This document shows positions 33,167-40,315 of a stretch of DNA of 64,000 bases, one piece after another. The stretch is from Herpetosiphonaceae bacterium. Its GTDB lineage: Bacteria > Chloroflexota > Chloroflexia > Chloroflexales > Kallotenuaceae. The DNA lies in contig DASUTC010000347.1 of the NCBI GenBank assembly GCA_036374795.1, positions 62,001 through 126,000 on the forward strand. The letters run 5' to 3'. Below the pieces are notes generated by a model that was given only the letters and a program-made list of their open reading frames with translations, searched no databases and had not been told where the DNA came from. Position 1 is the stretch's first letter. The number at the start of each line of letters is the position of its first letter. Both the position numbers and the translations under genes were made by a program.

Positions 33167-33750
33167 CCCTCCCCGTCGATAGCCTCCTGGACCAAGCGGA
33201 AATCATCGCCGATCGGGAGCGCGATCCTGCCCGAGCGGCAATGGACCTCGCTCGACAAATCTTGGATCTGAAGGACGTCGTGGTGATTGCCACCACGACG
33301 TCAGGACCGCGGGGAGAATTGATTGAGTTTGCTGCGCTGGCCAGTGACGGTTCCATCCTGTTTCACACACTGATCCGGCCTCAGTCGTCGATCTCAGCGC
33401 GTGCGACCGCTCTTCATGGTCTGACGGATGCGGACGTGGAGGATGCGCCCCATCTCGCGCAGGTCTGGACCTCCATTACGACCGTGCTCACCGACCGTCC
33501 GGTCGCCGGCTACCAGATTGTGGTGTCGCAGCGCGACCTGCGACGGTGTGCAGACCAACTCGCAGTTCCCTATCGGGACAGCCACTGGCTGTCGATTGCC
33601 GATCTGTATGCTCGCTATGCCCAGCGAACCCAGTGGTGCTCGCTGACGACGGCCTGCGCCAATCTCGGCATTGACACGCTTCCACGAGGAGCATTGAAGC
33701 AGTCCCGCGCCTGCCTGGCCCTCTTAAGAGGCATGGCTGAGCGGGTGTGA
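33160..33750 (+). CDS. Catalytically degraded DnaQ-like 3'-5' exonuclease
   Basis: The 196-residue protein aligns by pattern with DEDDh exonucleases: strand one VVVIATTTSG (40-49), the HGLTDADVEDAP helix (86-97), AGYQIVVSQRDL (117-127) and a C-terminal WLSIADLYARY and LKQSRACLALL. However, the catalytic positions are gone: Exo I normally reads D-x-E-TTG and here A44 and T46 stand in place of Asp and Glu; Exo II normally has HN..FD and here has QIVVS; Exo III lacks the His and Asp. It should not cleave DNA. Its ATG lies inside the end of the initiator gene (seven-base overlap), so the two are made together and may form a complex. Confidence 0.7.
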   Translation: MLTLPVDSLLDQAEIIADRERDPARAAMDLARQILDLKDVVVIATTTSGPRGELIEFAALASDGSILFHTLIRPQSSISARATALHGLTDADVEDAPHLAQVWTSITTVLTDRPVAGYQIVVSQRDLRRCADQLAVPYRDSHWLSIADLYARYAQRTQWCSLTTACANLGIDTLPRGALKQSRACLALLRGMAERV

Positions 33751-33911
33751 TCCTGCCACTGAGCGCACCTTGGACACAGACGACCAGCAGCGTATTCGAG
33801 CGCGACCTGCAGCAGCAGGTCCTCATACGACATCGTTCTAGCTTTGCTATTAGCCTGCTTTCGCGGTGATGGGCTGCGCGAGCAACCAGTTTCAATCAGA
33901 CGGAGCCGACC

Positions 33912-34742
33912 ATGACCACCCTATTTCCTGCAGACGCAGCCGTCTCCCTCTTCGAGGAAACACCGTGGAGACCGGGTCTCCTTCAGGCGTTTCTTGCCGC
34001 GATGGAAGGGGGATTCCTGATTGTCGATCCAAGCAGCCAGGCGGTGTGCAACAAACGGTTTTTAGAGATCTGGAACATCCCTCCGGCGCTCGCAGGGAAC
34101 TGCCCGTCCATGCTGCGGCATATCGTCGACCAGCTGGTCGATCCCGATCAGTTCGAGCACCAGTTGCACGCAGTCAGCAGCGATCCAACGACCATCGTTC
34201 GTGATGAAGTTGTCCTGAACGATGGTCGCGTGATCGCCCGGTGTTCCCAGCCAAGCAGGGACGGGCGGGGCGACCCGTACCGGGTCTGGTTTTTTTATGA
34301 TGTGACCCATCAAAAGCAGGCAGCAGAACGGCTTCGGCAGCAACAAGCGCAAATTATTCAGCAGCAACAAGCGGCATTGGCGGAGCTGTCAACGCCGCTT
34401 ATTCCCATTTCCGATGATGTTCTCGTGATGCCACTCATCGGCGCAGTTGATACGAATCGCGCTCAGCAGATCCTCGAAACGCTCCTCGAAGGCGTGAGTC
34501 AGCGGCGGCCACGCGTCGTGATCCTTGACATCACCGGCGTCGCAATCGTTGACACGCAAGTCGCCAACGCCCTCGTGCAGGCCGCGCAAGCGGTACAGCT
34601 GTTGGGTTCCCAGGTCAGACTCACCGGCATCCGACCCAATATCGCGGAAACGCTGGTCACACTAGGGGTGTCGTTCCGGGGGATTACCACCCACGGAACA
34701 CTGCAGGACGCTATTTCCGCTACCCTCGCAGCGGGTAGATAA
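33912..34742 (+). CDS. PAS-STAS protein (RsbR-like stressosome type)
   Basis: The 276-residue protein has an N-terminal PAS-like sensor domain (about 20-135, with AMEGGFLIVDPSSQAVCNKRF-type start; key motif GGFLIVD), a Gln-rich coiled helix (about 140-155) and a C-terminal STAS domain (about 160-270). The STAS core VVILDITGVAIVDTQVANAL keeps the Thr and Asp-Thr positions that are phosphorylated in RsbR. RsbR proteins build stressosomes with RsbS and RsbT, but neither is encoded next to it. It may join a chromosomal complex. The ATG at 33912 has only a weak CGGAG upstream. Confidence 0.8.
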   Translation: MTTLFPADAAVSLFEETPWRPGLLQAFLAAMEGGFLIVDPSSQAVCNKRFLEIWNIPPALAGNCPSMLRHIVDQLVDPDQFEHQLHAVSSDPTTIVRDEVVLNDGRVIARCSQPSRDGRGDPYRVWFFYDVTHQKQAAERLRQQQAQIIQQQQAALAELSTPLIPISDDVLVMPLIGAVDTNRAQQILETLLEGVSQRRPRVVILDITGVAIVDTQVANALVQAAQAVQLLGSQVRLTGIRPNIAETLVTLGVSFRGITTHGTLQDAISATLAAGR

Positions 34743-34809
34743 GCTTGTTTTATTGACCCTATGCCACGGCTCGGTCCAACCAGATCGAGTTCACAACCCA
34801 GGATACGCC

Positions 34810-35352
34810 ATGAGTACGTTAAGCGGCACACCCAATCAGAACGGTACGTTACCCGCCCCCCATCATGCCCTCCCATTAACGCACGCCGATCAGGTGGTCT
34901 ATAGCGAGGCGGCACAACGCGCCACCACAAGCGGCGATGATCTCGTTGCGCGCGCGTTGGACCACGCATCGCGTGGTGGGAGCGCGATCGTGGATCTGTT
35001 ACGGCAAATGAATACGCAGCTGGAGAGCGGAGACGTCGACGCGGTCGCCGCCCGGGTGCGCGCCCTGCTCCAACCAATTGATGATCTTGATCGTAACGAA
35101 CCGATTCTTACCACGGCGGTCGCGGACTTGGCAGGGCCCGTCCAAACCTTCTTGGATCGGTACCCAGGGTACCAGCTGCCCGCCGTCCTCTTGACCGATG
35201 ACGCCGCGCTCGCCGCGCTCGACGAGCAGCTGCTCGCGATCGAAGACCAAGTCCAGGAAGTGCGCCGGCGTGTCGAAGAGCGGCGGCGCCTGCTCGCAGG
35301 ACGTGATCTCGCCGGCACGGGTATCCCCAGTGCCGCGCTGTCAGGACGGTAG
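34810..35352 (+). CDS. Hypothetical coiled-coil protein
   Basis: The 180-residue product starts at the ATG at 34810; no strong ribosome-binding site is seen. The N-terminal 40 residues are polar and Pro/His-rich. The rest is helical, ending with a clear coiled coil (LDEQLLAIEDQVQEVRRRVE) and an Arg-rich segment. No signal peptide or known domain is visible. It lies 67 bases after the PAS-STAS gene and 13 bases before the C25-like peptidase gene, so it may be part of either unit. Confidence 0.65.
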   Translation: MSTLSGTPNQNGTLPAPHHALPLTHADQVVYSEAAQRATTSGDDLVARALDHASRGGSAIVDLLRQMNTQLESGDVDAVAARVRALLQPIDDLDRNEPILTTAVADLAGPVQTFLDRYPGYQLPAVLLTDDAALAALDEQLLAIEDQVQEVRRRVEERRRLLAGRDLAGTGIPSAALSGR

Positions 35353-35365
35353 CAGGAGCGTGCAG

Positions 35366-37474
35366 ATGCGGCAGAGTTTCTGGATTCTTCTTTTCATCAT
35401 CCTCGCCACATCCGGCCTCGCGCCATCGGCGATCGCAGACGCAGGATTCGCGTCGAATCCGCTGATCGACCGTGCCGGTGCCCTGCGTATCCAGGTGCTG
35501 CAGTCGGGCCTCCAGCAGCTTAATGGCGCGCAGCTGCAGGCGGCTGGATGGGATCTCAGCACGGTTAATCCTCGCACGATTCAGCTGTGGCGGACGGGCC
35601 AGGAGGTGCCGATCGATCTGAACGGAGTCGCCGATGGGCGGCTCGATCCGTCGGATACGATCCGGTTTGTCAGCCCACGCACAACCAGCCGCTGGAGCAC
35701 CGTCGCCACGTATTGGCTGGCCTCGGACACGGTAGATGGGCTGCGCGGCACCCCACAGCTTGCGCCGGGCGATCCCATCCGCTGGGAAGAGGATGCGCTG
35801 TACCAGACGCGCTGGCCATCGCTGAACGGCGACCGCTGGTATGGGCGGGAGTTGGTCAGCGTCCCGGAACGGGATCGGACCAGGATCGACCTGTCCCTCC
35901 CCGTCTCCGCGCCGGCTGGCACGCGCCTGCAGCTGGCCGTCGTCGGCACGACGCCGCAGCCCCATACGCTGACCCTGGCCGCAAATGGTCGCGCGCTCGA
36001 CCCGCTGCGTTGGAGCGGCACCGCGCCGTATCTTGGCAGCGTACTCCTCCCGTTCACGGTCCTGCCGGGTGTCCTCCAGCTTGACGTCACGCTAGCAGGT
36101 AGCCAGGCAGATCGGGTGCTGCTGGACTGGGTGGCGCTGCCGGACGTGCGCCCGGCCTATCCCGCGACACCCACCACGCCGCGCGTCGAGCGTGGTCCCG
36201 GGTTCGATCCGACCTTCGGACCCGCGCCCGGTCAGCCTGGCGCGACCTTTCTCATCATTACGCACGCGTCGCTGCGCCCGGCCCTCGATCCGCTGATTGC
36301 GGCACACCGGCAGCGCGGCGACACGGTCGGCGTGGTCGACGTGCAGACGGCCTATGATGCCTGGTCCTGGGGCGATCGCACTCCTGAGGCGATTCGGAGC
36401 CTGATTCGGACCGCCGTCACGCAGTGGCAGCCGGCTCCCCGCGCGATCTTGCTGGTTGGTGCGGGCACGGTCCGGATGCGGGTGGAGCCCGGTGCCACTG
36501 ACCCCACCCTGATCCCCCCGTATCTGGTTGCGGCCGACCCGATCCGCGGCGAGATCGCCTGCGATACCTGTTACACCCGCCTGGACGCGGCTGATCCACT
36601 CCAGGATCTGCTGCCCAATCTGCCGATTGGCCGGTTTCCGGCGCGCACGCTCGCCGAAGCCCAGACCCTGGTGCGGAAAACCGTCACCGCGCTCACCGCC
36701 CCGCCCAGCGGCGCGTGGCAGACCCGCGCGCTGCTGCTGACCGACAACGATCGCGAGCCGGATGGCCGGGTCGATCCCGCCGGGAGCTTTGTGGCAACGG
36801 CGGAGACGATGATGTCCGTGCTGCCGCGCGGGATACACGGCGAGCGGTTCTACTTTGCGCCGGATCGCCCAACTGGGCAGGGCTTCTACCAGGAGGCCGC
36901 GGAGCTGCGCTGCCGCCTGTTCCGGGCCCTGGATGGCGGTTCGCCGCATGACCGTGCCTGCCCGCCGCTCGCCGTTGGCACCGAGCCCGGCGCGGCGCTC
37001 TGGATCTATGTCGGGCACGGCTCACCCTGGCAGTGGGCGGCGACAACGCCCACCTCGCCGACGCCCTATCTGTGGTACCTCTATGACGCCGACGCACGGA
37101 CGAACGGGGCGCGTCTGCCGATCCTGCTCAGCCTGACCTGTCTCAGCGGCGACTGGGCCAACCCGACCCTGATGACCACGGATGAACGGATGGTTCTGCA
37201 CACGCAGGGTGGCGCCATCGCCAGCCTGTCGGCCACCGGCGAAGGGGTGAATACGGCGCATACCGATCTCGCCCGCGGCGTGCTTCCGACGCTCTTCGCC
37301 ACCCATGGCGATCGGACGCTGGGCGCGGCGCATCTCGCCGGACTGCGCCGCGTGGTGGCCAGCGGGACGCACGTTGAGTTGGCGTTTAGTTTTGGCATTC
37401 TGGGCGATCCGGACGTGGCGCTGCCGTTTGTGCCGACCTCGACCGCCTGGGTGCCGCTGGTGGGGCGCTCATGA
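35366..37474 (+). CDS. Secreted C25 (gingipain-like) cysteine peptidase
   Basis: The ATG at 35366, just after AGCAGGAGCG, opens with a signal peptide (about residues 1-25). The N-terminal region (LRIQVLQSGLQQLNG, RTIQLWRTGQEVPI) resembles the propeptide-like domain before gingipain-type catalytic domains. The catalytic His is H551 in YVGHGSPWQW and Cys C592 in LSLTCLSGDW, the clan CD order. The 702-residue length is normal for the family. It ends without a known sorting domain. Its stop overlaps the next start by four bases. Substrate preference cannot be inferred. Confidence 0.8.
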   Translation: MRQSFWILLFIILATSGLAPSAIADAGFASNPLIDRAGALRIQVLQSGLQQLNGAQLQAAGWDLSTVNPRTIQLWRTGQEVPIDLNGVADGRLDPSDTIRFVSPRTTSRWSTVATYWLASDTVDGLRGTPQLAPGDPIRWEEDALYQTRWPSLNGDRWYGRELVSVPERDRTRIDLSLPVSAPAGTRLQLAVVGTTPQPHTLTLAANGRALDPLRWSGTAPYLGSVLLPFTVLPGVLQLDVTLAGSQADRVLLDWVALPDVRPAYPATPTTPRVERGPGFDPTFGPAPGQPGATFLIITHASLRPALDPLIAAHRQRGDTVGVVDVQTAYDAWSWGDRTPEAIRSLIRTAVTQWQPAPRAILLVGAGTVRMRVEPGATDPTLIPPYLVAADPIRGEIACDTCYTRLDAADPLQDLLPNLPIGRFPARTLAEAQTLVRKTVTALTAPPSGAWQTRALLLTDNDREPDGRVDPAGSFVATAETMMSVLPRGIHGERFYFAPDRPTGQGFYQEAAELRCRLFRALDGGSPHDRACPPLAVGTEPGAALWIYVGHGSPWQWAATTPTSPTPYLWYLYDADARTNGARLPILLSLTCLSGDWANPTLMTTDERMVLHTQGGAIASLSATGEGVNTAHTDLARGVLPTLFATHGDRTLGAAHLAGLRRVVASGTHVELAFSFGILGDPDVALPFVPTSTAWVPLVGRS

Positions 37475-38184
37475 CCCTGTATGCATGCGACCAGATGCCG
37501 GTGCGTGAGTACCGACCCAGCGTCTCCGTGTCGCTGATCTCGACGACGGACTGTCGTCGTTCGCTGATCTGCCGCCTGGCGGAGGGCGGCATTGGCTGCC
37601 ATGTCCTCCTGCTCCAGTGCGATCACGAGGACGCGCCACCACCGCCCGGGACGCGCGTGCTGCCACCGATCCAGGGGCCGCTGCTCCTGGATACCCGGGG
37701 CTTGCGTCCGGTCATGCAAATCACGGTGCTCCATGAGCTGACTACGCGGTATCCGCACGTGCCCACGTTGATCCTGACCCGGCCAACCGATTGGTTGCTG
37801 CACCGCCTGGCGGCGAGCTGTCCGGCAGTCTATGCCGTGGCATCGGACCACGTCAGTCCGGGAGAGTTGGGGCTGTGGCTGCAGCACTGTGGCATCGTTG
37901 GTCCCGCCCGTGCGCCGCACGTCCGGCCTGCATATGTGGGCGTGGCCGCCCCGTCGTTTACGGTGGTCGATCCCAGGTTCCTGGCGATCCTGGTTGCCCT
38001 GGCGCAGGCCCCGAGCATTGAGCTGGCGGCCGCGAGCTCACCGCTGCCGGGGCGCACGTTCTATCGGAAACTGCGCCAGTTGCGGATGACCGTAAACGTG
38101 CCGGCCCGGATGTATCGGGGCCGGGCGTCCGCGCTGCTGCAGTCCCTGTTGGACGCCCTGGCAGCGCCAGCGGCGCACGGGTAG
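37471..38184 (+). CDS. Degenerate receiver-like protein
   Basis: The start ATGA at 37471 overlaps the peptidase stop. The 237-residue protein alternates hydrophobic strands and helices as in a receiver (SLISTTDCRR, HVLLLQCD, LILTRPTDW, AVYAVASDHVS), but the acidic pair, phosphoacceptor Asp and Lys are not conserved. The C-terminal 70 residues (FLAILVALAQAPSIEL then TFYRKLRQLRMTV) look like a helix-turn-helix. It may be a phosphorylation-independent regulator. No family is assigned with confidence. Confidence 0.55.
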   Translation: MTLYACDQMPVREYRPSVSVSLISTTDCRRSLICRLAEGGIGCHVLLLQCDHEDAPPPPGTRVLPPIQGPLLLDTRGLRPVMQITVLHELTTRYPHVPTLILTRPTDWLLHRLAASCPAVYAVASDHVSPGELGLWLQHCGIVGPARAPHVRPAYVGVAAPSFTVVDPRFLAILVALAQAPSIELAAASSPLPGRTFYRKLRQLRMTVNVPARMYRGRASALLQSLLDALAAPAAHG

Positions 38185-38318
38185 GTCCCAGAACGGACCC
38201 GATCCCCGGCATCGGTGCCACCCCCGACCGGTGATCCGGCGCCCTCCCGTTCGGCCTGCCTGGGACGCATCCTCGGCACGCGGTCACGCCGCGCTGCTCC
38301 TCACCAGCGCGCGCCTAT

Positions 38319-38407
38319 CCCCCAACAGTCCCGCTCAGCGGATAGGCCATCATCGGCTCATCTTGGCAGATAACCGGCACCGCACGCCGCGATTTGTTCG
38401 CTATCCT
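38319..38407 (+). promoter_or_regulatory. Repeated promoter-like element, copy B
   Basis: The blocks lie at 38319 (CCCCCAACAGTCCCGCTC), 38363 (TTGGCAGATAA) and 38402 (TATCCTG), with the same spacing as copies A and C. The first block is enclosed by the perfect eight-base inverted repeat GCCTATCC / GGATAGGC. The next start, GTG at 38438, is 30 bases downstream of the TATCCT box. Confidence 0.75.
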
Positions 38408-38437
38408 GACAGGAGAGCGCTATCGAAGGGGGCGAAC

Positions 38438-38857
38438 GTGCACGCGTCGTATGTTGGGATCGCCGTGACCGATCCGAGGGTCCAACCGGAGTGGCTTGCG
38501 CTGATCGCGGGCGCCGGCTGGCGGCCCTATCCGTTGGACCTGGAGCAGGTGCCGCCGCGCGCGGTGCCGCTGGCGGCCCTGGTGGTCGTCCTGGATCTTG
38601 GGCACCCGCCCGCGCCGCATGGTTTCTGGCTCGGCCACGTGGCTGCGCCGGTCGTGCTCATCACCCCCCATATCACCGCCGCCCAAACGCTGTGTCCCCA
38701 CGTGCCGCGGCTCGCGGCCATTGTCGATCCGGTGCAGGCCCTGCGGCATGCTGGGGATCTGCTCACGATGGTGCAGCGCATGACGGCCGGCACGCTGATT
38801 TTGCCCGACGTCAGCGCACCGGTCCAGCGGTGGCATTGGCAAGGAGTTTCTGTATGA
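38438..38857 (+). CDS. Small receiver-like protein without phosphorylation site
   Basis: The GTG at 38438 follows GAAGGGGG; the open frame to 38231 runs through element B and is not coding. The 139-residue product has the strand-helix rhythm of a receiver (SYVGIAVTDPRV, ALVVVLDLGHPP, VVLITPHITAA, AAIVDPVQALRHAG), with an Asp near the usual position in VVLDLG but without the acidic pair and Lys. It overlaps the next gene by four bases (ATGA). First gene of the unit driven by element B. Function unknown. Confidence 0.6.
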   Translation: MHASYVGIAVTDPRVQPEWLALIAGAGWRPYPLDLEQVPPRAVPLAALVVVLDLGHPPAPHGFWLGHVAAPVVLITPHITAAQTLCPHVPRLAAIVDPVQALRHAGDLLTMVQRMTAGTLILPDVSAPVQRWHWQGVSV

Positions 38858-39492
38858 CCCATCCCCCCGCGGTTCCGCCGTCGTCCGAGCGACCCTGGCC
38901 GCTCGCCGCCGCTCTCGCCTATGCGCTGTTTTGCCGCGCCGCCCAGTTTCGTCGCACCGCGCTCAGCCTGGACGTCGACGAGGCCGACGGGCTGCGGCCC
39001 CAGCTGTACGCCAATGCCGAGGCCAGTGTGCTGGTGCTGGAGACGATCCTGACCGGGGTCATCGCCGAGCGCGGGCCGGACCAGCGGGTGGCGCTCACCG
39101 AGCAGGCGACGCGGCTGCTCGACGCGCTGACCACCACCTTCCAGTCGATGGCGCCGCCCGAAGCCGGCGTGGTCACGATTGCCAAGCAACTGCAGCGGCA
39201 GTGCTGGCTGCCGCACCGCCCGGCCGTGACGCTGCTCCAGGCGCTGCTGGTGGTCGTGCTGACCGCCGTCAACGACGGCGCGTTCCAGGTCGTGGTCACG
39301 CTGCCCCGCGAGCCGGCTGCCACGCTGGAGCTGATTGTCGACGCCGATGTGGCCGGCCTGACCCATCCCGCCCACGCCGAGACCGTCGCCCGCGTCCGCG
39401 AGGAGCTGGCCGCGATCGGCGGCGCGCTCACCCTTGAGCTACGGCCCCATTGCTGGCGGGTCCGCGTCGCGGTGCCCGACGATACCCCGTAG
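38854..39492 (+). CDS. Degenerate histidine-kinase-like ATPase-fold protein
   Basis: AAGGAG precedes the ATG at 38854. The 212-residue product has a helical front half (residues 15-110) reminiscent of a dimerisation domain and a back half with the order of a GHKL fold: LLQALLVVVLTAVNDG in the place of the N box, then a strand, a Val-Asp-Ala-Asp turn, and a C-terminal GGALTLELRPHCWRVRVAVP that matches the last two strands of histidine kinases. The phosphoacceptor His and glycine-rich boxes are lost. It may bind the receiver-like protein encoded before it without phosphotransfer. Confidence 0.55.
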   Translation: MTHPPAVPPSSERPWPLAAALAYALFCRAAQFRRTALSLDVDEADGLRPQLYANAEASVLVLETILTGVIAERGPDQRVALTEQATRLLDALTTTFQSMAPPEAGVVTIAKQLQRQCWLPHRPAVTLLQALLVVVLTAVNDGAFQVVVTLPREPAATLELIVDADVAGLTHPAHAETVARVREELAAIGGALTLELRPHCWRVRVAVPDDTP

Positions 39493-39511
39493 CCGATCCT
39501 GGAGGCGTTCA

Positions 39512-40303
39512 ATGCTCCCGACCCCGCTGAATGGGCACGCCCGGCGTGCCTCGCTGTTCACGCTGATCCACCCCCGGCGGCGGACCCGTCCGCTGCTGCT
39601 GGCCCTGATGGGGGGCTTCGTCCTCGGCGGCGTGCTGATGATCACCGCCGGCATGCCCCTCTCCGGCGCGACGATGCTCACGCTGGGGCTCTTGGCCTAC
39701 CCCGCGCTCCAGAAGTGGCGGGATGACTTCGCCCGCTGGGGCGCGCCGCTCACCGCGCTGTCGGTCTTGCTGGCGCTGCAGGGCTTCCATACCTTCGAGC
39801 ATATCGCGCAGTACGTGCAGTTTCATTACCTGAAGTGGCCCGGCAAAGCCGCCGGTGGCTTGCTGGCCGCGGCGAACGTCGAGACCGTTCACTTCCTGTG
39901 GAACTGGGCAGTCTGCCTCACGGTGCTGTGGATTCTCAAGCAGGGCCTGCGCCATCCGTGGGGCTATCTGCTGGCCGCCTGGTCGCTGACCCACTCGCTG
40001 GAGCATACCTATCTGTTCATTAAGTATCTGGATGCGGTGCTGGTCTTATGGTCCCAGGACGTGTCGCTGGCGTTTGCGCAGGGCCTGCCCGGCATCCTGG
40101 GACGCCACGGCTGGCTGGAGACCAGCGGCTGGCAATACGCCCCAACGGCGTTTCTGTGCCGGCTCGCGCCGCCGCTCGTGACCGCGCCGCGGATTAGTGT
40201 CCACTTCTGGTGGAACATCGGCGAGGTCGTCCTGTTGCTCCCGTTTGCCCACGCCGTCATGCGCCGCCAGGTGGCGCCGCTGACCGCCGACGTTACCCCC
40301 TAA
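39512..40303 (+). CDS. His-rich integral membrane protein
   Basis: GGAGG at 39501 sets the start at 39512. The 263-residue protein has about six hydrophobic segments. Several His pairs sit in or next to them: FHTFEHIAQYVQFH, ETVHFLWNW, LTHSLEHTYLF and VHFWWN. Such spacing suggests a metal centre in the membrane, as in desaturase- or oxidase-type enzymes, but I cannot match a known His-box set. It is followed after 12 bases by the large surface-protein gene. Confidence 0.7.
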   Translation: MLPTPLNGHARRASLFTLIHPRRRTRPLLLALMGGFVLGGVLMITAGMPLSGATMLTLGLLAYPALQKWRDDFARWGAPLTALSVLLALQGFHTFEHIAQYVQFHYLKWPGKAAGGLLAAANVETVHFLWNWAVCLTVLWILKQGLRHPWGYLLAAWSLTHSLEHTYLFIKYLDAVLVLWSQDVSLAFAQGLPGILGRHGWLETSGWQYAPTAFLCRLAPPLVTAPRISVHFWWNIGEVVLLLPFAHAVMRRQVAPLTADVTP

Positions 40304-40315
40304 AAGGAGACTCTT

